Shown: positions 18,674 through 28,845, numbered from the stretch's first letter. The stretch is 64,000 bases of DNA from RUG11237 sp045119215 (GCA_045119215.1 JBGVDD010000055.1:1-64000), one strand, 5' to 3'. Numbers and translations are program-made. Notes: generated by a model not told the origin, from the sequence alone.

Positions 18674-18895
18674 TCAATATTTATCACATTCTTTTAATAA
18701 CCACTCTTCTAATCTTCCTTTATGTACATACCACTTTGAACCTATTTTCAAAGCAAATCCATTCCTTGGGGTTTTTAACAATTCCCTTGCTTTGGTTTTC
18801 CCAATTCCAAGACATTCACAAAATTCATCTATATCTAATAACATTTTATTTTCTTTTTTAATTGTAGTATCTATTATATTTTCCTCCATCATCAT
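18674..18895 (-). CDS. xis: Excisionase-like helix-turn-helix protein
   Basis: The core MLLDIDEFCECLGIGKTKARELL...NGFALKIGSKWYVHKGRLEEWL is a winged-helix MerR/excisionase-type DNA-binding domain that would direct excision with the integrase. The start is uncertain: three ATGs in a row at 18895-18887 precede GGAGG, which would serve a start further in, and the domain itself begins at an ATG near 18844. I report the longest start of that cluster. It lies just upstream of int in the same direction. Confidence 0.8.
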   Translation of the reverse strand: MMMEENIIDTTIKKENKMLLDIDEFCECLGIGKTKARELLKTPRNGFALKIGSKWYVHKGRLEEWLLKECDKY

Positions 18896-18966
18896 TTTTC
18901 TATGAATAAACACACTTCCAAAATCAGTAGTGTTTCTGAATAATATATACATATTTTCTAAATTAC

Positions 18967-18992
18967 AAAAGGACAGGAAATTCCCCCTGTCC
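18967..18992 (-). terminator. Terminator upstream of xis
   Basis: GGACAGG/CCTGTCC stem with a short loop, followed on the minus strand by CTTTTG. It would insulate xis-int from transcription of the tail-gene remnants. Confidence 0.6.
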
Positions 18993-19006
18993 CAATACAC
19001 CCATAT

Positions 19007-19176
19007 TTACTTGTCTATAATTTCAATCTTTCTATAATGTTTTAGCACATCTTCCAACTCATAGCCGGGCTACTGTTTACATTTAAACGATTAACATAAA
19101 TAACACTACACATAACACAAAAAACGTAGAAACAATTTTCCCCGTCCTTGATAATATCACCTTTATTTAATTGCAT
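19007..19176 (-). pseudogene. Frameshifted small phage gene
   Basis: From an ATG at 19176 (GGGG 7 bases upstream) the frame reads MQLNKGDIIKDGENCFYVF and stops at 19042. An overlapping frame continues as PGYELEDVLKHYRKIEIIDK to a stop at 19007-19009. The tail is of the kind that ends many small phage proteins, so the two pieces look like one gene broken by a frameshift near 19070. A real short product from the first frame (44 residues) cannot be excluded. Confidence 0.5.
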
Positions 19177-19206
19177 ACTTTTACCCCAGCATCAAATGGC
19201 ACAACA

Positions 19207-19521
19207 CTACCTATAACAGGTGTTACCATACTTCAAAAACCTCCTTCCACTAATATAACCATTCTGCATATCCCCACAAGGATAAGTCACCCATACCTTA
19301 TCATGTTCCTTAAAAACATCATCCACAGCACTGTACATTGTGTAAGTAGAATTATTAATCACCACATCATATCTGTAAAGATTCTGTTCACTGTCTGGCT
19401 CATATACTTTATGAATTGTACATGGGATAGTGCGGTCAAGTTTGAGGTCGTTGCAGATGGATTGGATAGTATCTATAATTTCTTTCGATAATACGTTGAT
19501 TGCTTCAGTTTCTTTGTTCAT
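19207..19521 (-). CDS. Phage protein of unknown function, tail-region type
   Basis: 104 residues. N-terminal helix (INVLSKEIIDTIQSICNDL), then beta-rich KVYEPDSEQNLYRYDVVINNSTYTMYS and a C-terminal DKVWVTYPCGDMQNGYISGRRF. That last pattern, a hydrophobic strand followed by P-x-G-D and an ISG/ILG strand, is common in phage baseplate and tail proteins, so a structural role is a reasonable guess. SD GGAGG lies upstream. Located between the tail tape measure region and xis. Confidence 0.6.
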   Translation of the reverse strand: MNKETEAINVLSKEIIDTIQSICNDLKLDRTIPCTIHKVYEPDSEQNLYRYDVVINNSTYTMYSAVDDVFKEHDKVWVTYPCGDMQNGYISGRRFLKYGNTCYR

Positions 19522-19569
19522 TTTGTTTGTTCACCTCCTGAGTTTATTTTTGTTTGTTTTTGGGTATAG

Positions 19570-19601
19570 AAAAAGCAGATACACTTTTTAGGTGTACCTG
19601 C
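19570..19601 (-). terminator. Rho-independent terminator after the 403-residue protein gene
   Basis: On the minus strand GCAGGTACAC pairs with GTGTATCTGC (one mismatch) around a 7-base loop and is followed by TTTTTC. It ends the transcript of the gene at 19643-20854. The stem sequence also resembles the TGTACACC repeats found at 54.9-55.1 kb. Confidence 0.7.
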
Positions 19602-19642
19602 CTCGAGTTGTTTTGTTGTTATTTTGAAAAACAACACATTTT

Positions 19643-20854
19643 TTAATTCTGTTTCCATTTTAATTCGCATTCAAAATCATAACTAGATATTATTTCATTA
19701 ATCTCATCAATGCTAATAGGTGTGGATGAACCATTTACTGCATTTCCATTTTTAAACTCACCTGAATTATATACATAAAAACCACCTTTTTCTGCATATG
19801 CTATATCCCAAGCATTACCGGTATTATCATTAAAATATCCATCTACAAAGTTACCAACATATAATGTTTTTATTGTTCCATCGGCATTATATATAACTTC
19901 ATATGCATTACCAGTATCATCATTAAACAATGAATTAGATGTTTTTCCAAAATAATACTTTGTTATGGTCTTTTTGACATTTTCAAGAAATTTATCTACA
20001 TAAAGAATATCTGTTATTCTGGCATTTGTGCTAGTGAAATTCTTAATTTTATCATATTCAAGATTGTAAGTTATACTTGTTCCAATATTTTCGTTACCAT
20101 CACAAGTTCTGTCTGATAAAATCCATTCACTTGAATCTGACAAATAAAAAGATTTATAATCCAAGCGCTTTCCATTATCAAAATTCGATTCACAAATACC
20201 ATATAATGTCCCATTTGAATTATATGCATTAGTTATGCAATATCCATTCCAATTGTAATTTTCATTATACTGTCCTAAAAAATAAACTTCTTTGTCAGCT
20301 TCCATATACGTAAGAAGTATAGTTTCATTAATCAAATTTTCTGCAAGATATACCTTTCCATCAGCATCTGTTCCAATACATGTATCTGGCGAAAGAGAAG
20401 TTGCTGTAATATTTGTATCTCTATATTCAATAGATAATTTACTAATAGCCGCAGATGTATCTGTTGATGCTATGATTGTAGGTATATCCAATTTATCTTC
20501 TATAAGTTTTAAACGTGTATATACTCCATCAGTATTGGCAGAACCATTTAAACCAGTATTAATCTCTTTTATATTATCTTTTATGTCACTAATTGCTTCA
20601 GTATTTTGCACAGAGGTTGCATTTAAGTTATATAACTGTATTACAATCCAACCTGCAACTGTAAGCAATACTGTAATGCATGTGCCTACAACACCCTTCA
20701 AAATATTTATTGTAGATTTTGGAATAACATAGACATCAGAGTAGTCTTCTTTTCCTTGACTTTTTCTTTTCTTGTCATTTTTATCTTTATCGTGCTTTGC
20801 CATTTTTATAATTTCCTTTTCATAACCTATTTCATTCCATTTTAAACATTCCAT
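19643..20854 (-). CDS. Membrane protein with repeated beta-motifs, possible phage-encoded surface protein
   Basis: 403 residues. A very basic, Lys/Asp-rich N terminus (KHDKDKNDKKRKSQGKED) precedes one transmembrane segment at about residues 51-76. A short coil (SVQNTEAISDIKDNIKEIN) follows, then a Thr/Asn/Tyr-rich outer part with repeats such as YNENYNWNGYCITNAYNSNG and YFNDNTGNAW, some of which look like MORN-type hairpins. No enzyme motif. The start at 20854 has GGAGGTGAT at ideal spacing; ATG codon 18 also has AAGGAA. It lies where lysis or host-modifying genes of a prophage often are. Function unknown. Confidence 0.65.
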   Translation of the reverse strand: MECLKWNEIGYEKEIIKMAKHDKDKNDKKRKSQGKEDYSDVYVIPKSTINILKGVVGTCITVLLTVAGWIVIQLYNLNATSVQNTEAISDIKDNIKEINTGLNGSANTDGVYTRLKLIEDKLDIPTIIASTDTSAAISKLSIEYRDTNITATSLSPDTCIGTDADGKVYLAENLINETILLTYMEADKEVYFLGQYNENYNWNGYCITNAYNSNGTLYGICESNFDNGKRLDYKSFYLSDSSEWILSDRTCDGNENIGTSITYNLEYDKIKNFTSTNARITDILYVDKFLENVKKTITKYYFGKTSNSLFNDDTGNAYEVIYNADGTIKTLYVGNFVDGYFNDNTGNAWDIAYAEKGGFYVYNSGEFKNGNAVNGSSTPISIDEINEIISSYDFECELKWKQN

Positions 20855-21024
20855 TTATATCACCTCCGATTGAAGCTTATTATCATTGGTAAAAAATAAA
20901 CGATTATATGTTTAAGCTTTTATACATCTGATTATATCACTTTTCTAACTTATATCAAGCCTTCATTTTAATACATTATATTTTCCATTTTCCGAAATTG
21001 CACCATATAATAATCTCACAAAAT

Positions 21025-21053
21025 TTGTCAACACCAACGATATCTGCTACAAT
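21025..21053 (+). promoter_or_regulatory. Promoter of the 132-residue gene
   Basis: TTGTCA (21025-21030), 17-base spacer, TACAAT (21048-21053). The same TTGTCA-N17-TACAAT arrangement occurs at the type I toxin promoter (44962-44990). Confidence 0.7.
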
Positions 21054-21101
21054 ATAATTACCAACAAACATACTAAAATTCAAGAAAGAGGGTAATTATT
21101 T

Positions 21102-21500
21102 ATGAGCAAAAAATTAACCACAGACGAAAAACTTATTCAATTTTTTATATCCGAATTTAACAAAGAAGATAACAAAACAGACGAAATCTCTATAACCAAA
21201 AAAGATGTTGAAAATCTTGGTTTGTCCGAAGCAGAAGCATCAAAATATATCCACCTGTTAGAATCTTCAAATTATCTTAAGATTAAACATAAATCTGTTC
21301 ACAACGATTTTAGCAGATTTTGGACTGTTGTGATTAACAAATCTTGTCTTTATTATTTTGAAAATAAGAAAGAAAGCAAGACAGAAAAACGTAGAAAATT
21401 TTGGTTTGAAATTCGTGCATGGATTACATTGCTAATTTCTTTGCTTGCTTTTGGAATTTCTATTCTTTCACTTTGCCAAAAATTCGTTCCTACAAAGTAG
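21102..21500 (+). CDS. Small winged-helix-like protein with C-terminal membrane segment
   Basis: 132 residues. The first 75 residues (DEISITKKDVENLGLSEAEASKYIHLLESSNYL) look like a winged-helix or DNA-binding-like domain. KKESKTEKRRKFW then leads to one transmembrane helix at about 107-126 and a short tail. It is one of few plus-strand genes here and has its own promoter. Isolated regulators of this shape in prophages act in superinfection control or as lysogenic conversion genes, but nothing proves that here. Confidence 0.65.
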   Translation: MSKKLTTDEKLIQFFISEFNKEDNKTDEISITKKDVENLGLSEAEASKYIHLLESSNYLKIKHKSVHNDFSRFWTVVINKSCLYYFENKKESKTEKRRKFWFEIRAWITLLISLLAFGISILSLCQKFVPTK

Positions 21501-21506
21501 AGTGAT

Positions 21507-21749
21507 TTATGATAATTCCCCAAGTGCTAAAATACCTTTAGCAAATTTAGTAGCTCTTTCGTACCCAATATCATATACAAATGCTTTTGATATGTCTAAT
21601 TCTGCACAAGTAATTTCGTACTTTTCTTCATTGGATTTAGGGCTTTCAACCCAAAGTTTTTCATAATCATCTAAAGCCTTTCTTGTTTCATCAAATATCA
21701 TATTTTTCCACAACACCGCACCCATGACAGAGTGCGGTTCTCCTTTCAA
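21507..21749 (-). CDS. Hypothetical protein downstream of the tape measure gene
   Basis: Up to 80 residues, soluble, helical (TRKALDDYEKLWVESPKSNEEKYEITCAELDISKAF). The start is uncertain: the frame opens with a TTG at 21749, and the first ATG is at 21725. An inverted repeat CCGCAC/GTGCGG (21715-21736) spans that ATG and could hide the start. It directly follows the tape measure stop. No family recognised. Confidence 0.5.
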   Translation of the reverse strand: MKGEPHSVMGAVLWKNMIFDETRKALDDYEKLWVESPKSNEEKYEITCAELDISKAFVYDIGYERATKFAKGILALGELS

Positions 21750-21756
21750 AACAATC

Positions 21757-24700
21757 TTACATCTTCAACCTTCCAAGTCCTTGTTTTATAGCACCTCTAA
21801 GTTGCCCATTCACAATTGCCTTTGATAAATCAGACACATTCTGAACTTCATTAAATTGCATATCACCAGTCAAATTAACCTCAATATTCGGAGCAGTATT
21901 CACCCTAACAAGATTATCAGGAATAACTGGTTTCAAATCCAATATAGGAACTGGAATAGTGCCTGTACCTACAAGTTTCTTATACAGTTCATTACTTTGC
22001 AACTTGGTCAATACCATTTCGCCATCCTTGACAGCAACTAAGTTATCTTCACCAAGAGATTTTGCAATAGCTTTGAATTTGTCATCATCTGATTTACCTA
22101 CAATGCCACCTTCGGCGAATTTCTGTATTTTACTCAAATCACCACTGGTATATCCATTGTTTTCAAGTAACTTACTTAATCCTTCTAATAAGTTATCTCC
22201 AAATGCTTTTGCAGCTTCAATGATTTCATCAGTATTTGTTAATGGATTTCCATCGGCATCATATAAGTTAATATCTTCTTTTGCGTCTTCAATGGATTTA
22301 ATCCAATCTTCAATCTTATTAATTAGTTCGTCATACTCGGCATCCTCCAAAGCTTTTTCAGCTTCTTTGACAGCATTAGTGTCAGCTTGGTAAACAAACT
22401 CAGTTCCATTATATACAAGATTTGTCTTCTGTTTAGCTTTCTCCAAATTATATTTGGCTTCTTCCAGCTTGTAACGTCTTTCCTGTAAGTCATGAAGTTC
22501 CTGAAGCTTTTCCTTTTCTTCCTCTAATGCTTCAATTCTTGTATTCATAAGATTGTCTAATTGTTCTTCAGCAGTTTTTACAGAATCATACCATGCCTGT
22601 TGCAAACGATTATTTTCAGCAAGTGCTTTCTGATAACCTTCTGGGTCATTAGTATAATCATTTTCTGCCATCTGTTTAGAATGTTTCTGCCATTCTTCAT
22701 AAGCAAATTCAACATTCTTCTGAGAATTATTGATTAAACTTTCATACAGTTCGTCACCAACTACATTCCCTTGAAGTTTTCGCATATCAATTAAAGAATT
22801 AGTCGCATCAGAATAAGAATTTGTTAAATCAATTAAAGCTTTATATTCTTCTTTGATGATGTCAAGACGATTTTGTGCATTTTCACGCATCTGATTAGTC
22901 CATTCTTCATCTGCAATAGCACAGTCATACTCAGCTTGCTCATATGCTTCTAAAGCAAGATTGTATTCTTTAATCATTTTTAAGGTATCTTTATCGGTGA
23001 TACCATCTGTATCCATCTTTTCTCCTTCTTTAAATCCAGAGAGAGCAGATACATTTTTCTGAGCAGTTGCCAATTCCTCTTTTGATTTGGCAAGGTCTTT
23101 CTTCGCTAACTCAAGGTCTGAGGATATTGCATTTTGTTGTACCTTAGTTGAATTAAGCTGATTCTCATATTTTTCTTTCTGCTTTTTCAGTTGCTTTAAT
23201 AAAGTTTTATCTTTTGTTTTAGCAATCTTTTTATCAAGGGCAGAAATCTTTGAGTTAAGAGATTTTTCCTGTTTGTTTAAAACATCAAGTTCTTTTTCCT
23301 TGCTACTAATATATGTTTCATGAAATTTTACGTCTTCTTCAGCTTTCTGAACTATAGACTGTTGATTGTTTTTGTATGACAGAAGATTATTTTGACTTGT
23401 AGAAAGATTACTCTTAGTTGCATTCTTAGCCTGCTCATTTATTTCCTTCTGTTTTTTCTGTTCTTCTTCCATGAGTTTCAAGATTTGTTTACGCTCTTGG
23501 AGAGAAGTAGCATTGTCATATTTCTTTTGTAATAAAGCTAATCTGTTGCTTGAATCCTCTAAATCTTCATCTCTTTCTTCGATAGGAATATTAGCAATAT
23601 TCTTAATTAATTCAGTTGTACTTTGATTTAACTGACGAATAGAAGTGTTGTTAGAATCAATCTGTTCTTGAAATTCCTTCCATCTTTCAGAACCTTTTTG
23701 CACTTGTGACTGGTATTTATACAGTAATGCATTCTGTTTTTCAAGCTGACTTATTTGCTTATTATTATTTTTAACAACAGCAGAATAATCTTTTTCCCTC
23801 ACATCAAGTCCAATAGCTTCACGTTCAGAAATAGCGTCATTCAATTCTTCATTCTTGATTTTCAGTTTGTCAATTGCATCTGTATATTTCTGAATTTTTA
23901 AGTCTTCAATTTCATCTTTCCACTCAGCAGTATTAATCTGTGCCTGTACAATCTCAGAGTTTAAATCAGCAAGGGTTTCTTTCCATTCAAACCATTCAGC
24001 AGAATTTTTCTCAATTGTGCCATTCTTAACAAGTTTGTTAAACTCAGCATTGGTTTTCTTGTAAGTGGTTCTAAGTGACTTGATATAATCTTCATTATAA
24101 GAAACAAGTTTACTATAATCACTTGTGGTAACTTTCTTGCCTTGTGCTTCTTTAAGGTCAATATTGTCTTGTTTCTTGTCTATAGCAAGGTTCTTAATAT
24201 CAGATAACTTCTGATAATACTCATTGATATATTCAAGATTCTTTACAAGCCATTCTTTTTCTGTATCTCTTAATTCCTCAATCTTATCTTCAATTTCAGT
24301 ATATTTATCATACAAGTCCTGATACTTTTCAATCTTCTCTATAAGTTGTGCATTTGCATCTTTGACACCATCTGTTTCATAACCAGTGATAGTTTCGATT
24401 TCTAAAGCACCGTTTTTGATTTTCTCTACATACTTAGCATCTAATCCGATAGCATTCATCTGTTTTGCATATTCAGCTAATGCCTGTTCATTTGCAGAAA
24501 GTTCAGAACGTACTGACTTTATTGCAGATTTAATTGTTGAGATGTTTTTCTTGAAAGATAAGTAATCACTTATCCTATTCATTATCTTCTCTGTTCTGCG
24601 AGCAAATGTTTCAAGATATTTTTCTATCCAGTCGAACTCTTTCTTTACTTCGGATGGTTTTGATGAGGAATCTTTCGATGATTTGTCTTTAGACGGTGAT

Positions 24701-27700
24701 GTTACATTACTATTAAAATTGAAATTAAAATCTTCACCGCCACCATTAGCAAGCTCAGCTATCTTTTGCTTAGCTGCTTCTGCCTGTCTTGTATATGTAC
24801 CGCCTGGGTCAACACCTGCTGATATCGCATTCGTAGCAGATTCTAAAGACAATACAGCTTGCATCATCTCAGAAGTCTTTCCTAATGCATTACAAGTCAT
24901 TCCTAACTGTGTAACTAAGTTCTTTAAATTCTGAATACTTTCAGATGTATCAAGCTGATTATTGTTTGCCAATTCTACTTGAATCATGTACATTCGCAAA
25001 TATTTTTTTGCTAAATCAGATGCTTCAGCTTCATTTATAAATGCATTCGCTTCTTCTAAGGTCACATTCTTTAAGTCAATGCCACTTGCCTTTAATTCTT
25101 CCTGTGCAGTTCTGATATTTCTTAAAACCTCTGGTGCATTTGTTAATCCCATTTCATATAAGGATTTGCACAATAGGTCAAAGTTATCCTTACTCATTTC
25201 CGTACAGTCAGATGAATAGACTATAGAAGTTGCAAGCTTATCAAACTGGTCTTGTACTTCCTCTGATGTAGAAGATGTGTCGCTTAAAACTTTTACAAAA
25301 TCTTCAAAGTCCCCATAGTTTACATCTACGCCCTCAATTTCGTTCAGGTCATCAATGGCTGACTTTATGGATTCAAATGTGGAAATATCTACATCATCTA
25401 ATGAGAATTTGATTTCTCCATCTTCCGATTTGAAAATATCCTGGTATGCATCTTTTAAGGCATCAAAGGTTGGTTTGAGTTGGGTGTTTAGACGGTCTAT
25501 GGTGGATGAGATACCTAGATCTATTTCAATTGGATTTTCCTCAAATGTTTCCGCTGCATCTTCTTGTGCTTCTGCCAATGCGTAGATTTCGTCACACAAA
25601 GCCGAATAAGCAGTCTGACCCTCTTTCAACATCAAATCGCTTTCTTCAATAGCATCATTTAATGCTGTATAGCTCGCTAACGTAGTAGGAGATAATGTTC
25701 CAGCCTTTGCAAGTGCAATCAATTCTTCTTTTGTCTCTGCAAGACCTTCTGTATTGAATATTTTGCTTATCTCGATGGTATTCCAAGCATTGGGATTAGT
25801 GTACTGATAAATCAGTCTCATTGCATCCGCAATCTCATTATATGTCTCAATGCTTTCCTTCTCTGTGGTAGAGAGAGTTTCACCGTTATTCTGCTTTTCT
25901 AAAGCTAACTGATATCCATCCGCTAATGCTTGTCTTTTCTCTTCCAAGTCTGCAAGTGCATCACTGACCTGACCTTCTGTCTTTTCATACAAGTCTAAAT
26001 AGTCTTGATAATCGTTTTCCAGAACCTTTATCTCTTGCTCCGATAAATCCCCAGTATTAGCTAATTGCTGTTCTGTTTCAGCAATGATACGTTTAAGATT
26101 CTCTAATTCAGCCAGCTTACCAGATATGTTGTTTTCATTACTGCTTGTAAGACCGCCAGACGCTTCCATCGATGCTATCTTTTTATTGATTTCATCCTCG
26201 GAAATATCAAACTTACCATACTGCGTTTTATAAGCTTGTACTGTGTCTTTTGCAACTTGCTTTGCATCTGATTCCGCTTTTCTCTCTGCTATGTCCTTCT
26301 GTAGGAGTAGTTCTTTTGTAATCTCTTGTAACTCTTCTAATTGACCTTGTTCCGCATATGTAAGCTTGTCTTTTGCAAGTAAATCATCCATAGCTTTCTT
26401 TTGTGATTCAAGCTCTGATGTAAGACTTTCTAACTCTGATTTACTTTCTTCATATTGTGACAAAGATTCTTCTAATGCTTCATTGGCTTCCTCAACTGAT
26501 AACGTCAAGGCATCATAGGCTTTCACAGAGCCGTATACAGCTAATCCTAAAGCTGTCAATACCGCCATAACAGGGTGTGCGACTGCTAAAGCTTTCAGAG
26601 ATGCCCCAAGCCCTTTCACAGTACCCGTTAATGTTGCTGTTGCACCTGTAGCTACACCCTCTGCATTTGCCAAGTTTAAAGTAGCAATGGTAGCTGCAAT
26701 TTCTTCTTCTGTATAGCCTCTCCGTACCAAAATTGCTACACGTTGTTCATTCGTGAGTGCTTGAGAAGAAAGTATTAGCTTTAACTGGCTTGCATTTAAA
26801 CCTTCCGTACAAGCCAATAACGTACCAAAAGAAGATGCTACATTTCCATTTTTAATGATTGATAAAGCAGTATTGAAATCATTTAGATGTTTTACTGCCC
26901 CAACAATTGATGTGGCTATGGTTGCAAATATCTTCGCTCCACCAACGATACCAAGTATTGTCAATCCTGTCTTAACGGCTTCTGTCTTTTCAGCAAATTG
27001 AATCAAACCTGTTGTAGCATCCAAAACAGAACCATAAAACTCATTGCCAAATGTATCATATGCTAATGATTCAAGGCTATTCTGTAAAAGCTTTGTTTTG
27101 GCTTCAAGGCTTTCTTCATAGTTTTGGAACTTCTCCATAGCCTGTCCTGAAGAATTTTGCGCTACTTCTGTGTACTTTAATACTTTTGAGTAACCGTCCA
27201 TGAGGCTTATAAATCTATTATACTGGTATGATCCGGCTATGGCAGTACTGATGGCTCTTTGTGTTACAGAATCAAAGGTACTCCATTTCTGACCAACTTC
27301 ATCCAAAATTTTCTCAGATTCAATAAACTGACCGTTGGCATCACGCATGGCGATTCCAACTTTAGAAAGCACTTTCTCAACGTCATTTAATGATTCTCCT
27401 GTTTCTTCGTCTATGAATTTACCTGCCTTCACTTGATTCATACGACTTAAAATTGACTTCATCGCATTACCTATTGTTTGGTCTGATTCCATTGGTGCCG
27501 CTTCTTTCATTACAGCAAGCATAGCGATCAATTTATTAATCTCAACACCAGCCATATTAGCTGCACTAGCAGATTTTCCTAATGAGATTGCAAGCCCATT
27601 AGCCGATGATGCTGATACCAAATCCACGCTACAGAGAGCATCCACCGTGTTAATTACTTCTTCTGTTTCTTTTCTATAACTATTCATAACAGTTATTAAT

Positions 27701-28221
27701 GCATCAGTGGCATCTGCTGAATCCATTTTCGCAACTTTAGAGAGAATCATACTATCCTTCAATAAAGTTTCAGTTTCTTCAACACTCTTTCCGCTACGAA
27801 TAATATCATTAGCACCCTCTGCCATTTCTCCTACAGTCGCTTTTAACTCTTTACCCTTTTGACTTAATGTAGCAAGGTATTTTTCCGCTTCTTCTCTGCT
27901 ACTACCCATCGCCATGGATAAATCAGTGGTATAATCGTCATAACTTTTTATTGTATTGATTGAACCTCTTACTGCATCTGCTACAGCTTTTGTAATCGCA
28001 AGGTAAGCCCCCATCTTTATCCTTAAGTCCGAGAAAATCTTGCTACTATCTCTACCTGTGCTGTTCAGATGATGCATATGCTCATTCAGATTATCTACAT
28101 TACCCTGCCCATTCACATTTGCATTAACATTTATATTATGCTGTTCACTTTGTAATCTTCTTAAATCTCTATTCAACTGACTTCTATTGAGCCTTGGAAT
28201 AATATCAAAAAATCTTGCCAT
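21757..28221 (-). CDS. Phage tail tape measure protein
   Basis: 2154 residues. After a short N terminus with an Asn-Val stretch comes the conserved tape-measure core (about 85-400: SSREEAEKYLATLSQKGKE, DATDALITVMNSY, and a GSYQYNRFISLMDGY segment). Hydrophobic stretches near 430-465 and 545-575 follow. Most of 590-2000 is charged coiled coil interrupted by a Ser/Lys linker near 1170-1190. Tape measure length sets tail length; at the usual 0.15 nm per residue this would mean a tail of about 320 nm. The frame is intact. Its neighbours on the upstream side are a broken gp10-like gene and then regulators, not tail tube or capsid genes, so the module looks truncated. Confidence 0.9.
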   Translation of the reverse strand: MARFFDIIPRLNRSQLNRDLRRLQSEQHNINVNANVNGQGNVDNLNEHMHHLNSTGRDSSKIFSDLRIKMGAYLAITKAVADAVRGSINTIKSYDDYTTDLSMAMGSSREEAEKYLATLSQKGKELKATVGEMAEGANDIIRSGKSVEETETLLKDSMILSKVAKMDSADATDALITVMNSYRKETEEVINTVDALCSVDLVSASSANGLAISLGKSASAANMAGVEINKLIAMLAVMKEAAPMESDQTIGNAMKSILSRMNQVKAGKFIDEETGESLNDVEKVLSKVGIAMRDANGQFIESEKILDEVGQKWSTFDSVTQRAISTAIAGSYQYNRFISLMDGYSKVLKYTEVAQNSSGQAMEKFQNYEESLEAKTKLLQNSLESLAYDTFGNEFYGSVLDATTGLIQFAEKTEAVKTGLTILGIVGGAKIFATIATSIVGAVKHLNDFNTALSIIKNGNVASSFGTLLACTEGLNASQLKLILSSQALTNEQRVAILVRRGYTEEEIAATIATLNLANAEGVATGATATLTGTVKGLGASLKALAVAHPVMAVLTALGLAVYGSVKAYDALTLSVEEANEALEESLSQYEESKSELESLTSELESQKKAMDDLLAKDKLTYAEQGQLEELQEITKELLLQKDIAERKAESDAKQVAKDTVQAYKTQYGKFDISEDEINKKIASMEASGGLTSSNENNISGKLAELENLKRIIAETEQQLANTGDLSEQEIKVLENDYQDYLDLYEKTEGQVSDALADLEEKRQALADGYQLALEKQNNGETLSTTEKESIETYNEIADAMRLIYQYTNPNAWNTIEISKIFNTEGLAETKEELIALAKAGTLSPTTLASYTALNDAIEESDLMLKEGQTAYSALCDEIYALAEAQEDAAETFEENPIEIDLGISSTIDRLNTQLKPTFDALKDAYQDIFKSEDGEIKFSLDDVDISTFESIKSAIDDLNEIEGVDVNYGDFEDFVKVLSDTSSTSEEVQDQFDKLATSIVYSSDCTEMSKDNFDLLCKSLYEMGLTNAPEVLRNIRTAQEELKASGIDLKNVTLEEANAFINEAEASDLAKKYLRMYMIQVELANNNQLDTSESIQNLKNLVTQLGMTCNALGKTSEMMQAVLSLESATNAISAGVDPGGTYTRQAEAAKQKIAELANGGGEDFNFNFNSNVTSPSKDKSSKDSSSKPSEVKKEFDWIEKYLETFARRTEKIMNRISDYLSFKKNISTIKSAIKSVRSELSANEQALAEYAKQMNAIGLDAKYVEKIKNGALEIETITGYETDGVKDANAQLIEKIEKYQDLYDKYTEIEDKIEELRDTEKEWLVKNLEYINEYYQKLSDIKNLAIDKKQDNIDLKEAQGKKVTTSDYSKLVSYNEDYIKSLRTTYKKTNAEFNKLVKNGTIEKNSAEWFEWKETLADLNSEIVQAQINTAEWKDEIEDLKIQKYTDAIDKLKIKNEELNDAISEREAIGLDVREKDYSAVVKNNNKQISQLEKQNALLYKYQSQVQKGSERWKEFQEQIDSNNTSIRQLNQSTTELIKNIANIPIEERDEDLEDSSNRLALLQKKYDNATSLQERKQILKLMEEEQKKQKEINEQAKNATKSNLSTSQNNLLSYKNNQQSIVQKAEEDVKFHETYISSKEKELDVLNKQEKSLNSKISALDKKIAKTKDKTLLKQLKKQKEKYENQLNSTKVQQNAISSDLELAKKDLAKSKEELATAQKNVSALSGFKEGEKMDTDGITDKDTLKMIKEYNLALEAYEQAEYDCAIADEEWTNQMRENAQNRLDIIKEEYKALIDLTNSYSDATNSLIDMRKLQGNVVGDELYESLINNSQKNVEFAYEEWQKHSKQMAENDYTNDPEGYQKALAENNRLQQAWYDSVKTAEEQLDNLMNTRIEALEEEKEKLQELHDLQERRYKLEEAKYNLEKAKQKTNLVYNGTEFVYQADTNAVKEAEKALEDAEYDELINKIEDWIKSIEDAKEDINLYDADGNPLTNTDEIIEAAKAFGDNLLEGLSKLLENNGYTSGDLSKIQKFAEGGIVGKSDDDKFKAIAKSLGEDNLVAVKDGEMVLTKLQSNELYKKLVGTGTIPVPILDLKPVIPDNLVRVNTAPNIEVNLTGDMQFNEVQNVSDLSKAIVNGQLRGAIKQGLGRLKM

Positions 28222-28241
28222 TCATTACCACCTTTCTTCTT

Positions 28242-28721
28242 TTAATATAAATCAATTCCATCTTTCTTCATGCCTTTTGCCAAAGCATCTTCAATAATTT
28301 CTGTTTTATCCAATTCTTCTATTGTATTTTCGATAAATGGTCTTGGTCGTGAATAGACAGCTTCTGCACCACGAAAACCATATTCGTAATCATGTTCCCA
28401 ATTACCGCCCTCATTTATCATATATCCCAATTCCGTTCCCTCGTTTTTCGTACCGTAGCCATCGTTAAACGGTGTCACATTTTCTACAGTCAATCTACCG
28501 TTTTTAACTGTTCCTATGATGTTTTTGTCATCATCAATTCCCCCATGACTTCTCCTTTCATAGATGGATGGTGTATAAACACTTAGCACATCTCTTTCAA
28601 CATGCTTTAATTCAACCTCTTTTACCGCATCCATAACTTCATTTTTCAATGACTAATTTATTGATTTCTGCACATCTGCCAATAAAGCATTTATGTCCGT
28701 AAAATGTTTATCTCTTCCCAT
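28242..28721 (-). pseudogene. gp10-like head-tail/tail component gene interrupted by an in-frame TAG
   Basis: An ATG at 28721 with GGAGG 4 bases upstream opens a frame MGRDKHFTDINALLADVQK that hits TAG at 28653-28655 (codon 23). The same frame continues without further stop through LKNEVMDAVKEVELKHVERD to 28242 (135 residues from a TTG at 28649). The C-terminal part, with ERRSHGGIDDDKNIIG, NEGTELGYMINEGG and FIENTIEEL, matches HK97 gp10-type phage components. Either the gene is dead by an amber mutation, or the distal part is made by reinitiation or readthrough. Other genes in the element end with TAG (for example at 55858), so a general code change is unlikely. Confidence 0.75.
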
Positions 28722-28802
28722 CGTGCCTCCTTTTAATTTTTCTATTGACACCTATAATTACCTATGATATAGTAATATAGGTTTATTTTATCCATTTGCA
28801 CA

Positions 28803-28845
28803 AAAAGAACTTTTACTTCTATGATTATGAGCAATAGTTCTTTTA
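28803..28845 (-). terminator. Possible terminator after the 59-residue regulator
   Basis: AAAAGAACT and AGTTCTTTT form a 9-bp stem with a long loop of about 24 bases, followed by T on the minus strand. Weak because of the loop size. Confidence 0.4.

Noticed and set aside
28242..28721. TAG reassigned as a sense codon throughout the phage
   Set aside because: The J-domain gene (55858) and the ribbon-helix-helix gene (47173) end with TAG at natural positions, so only a local event is needed.
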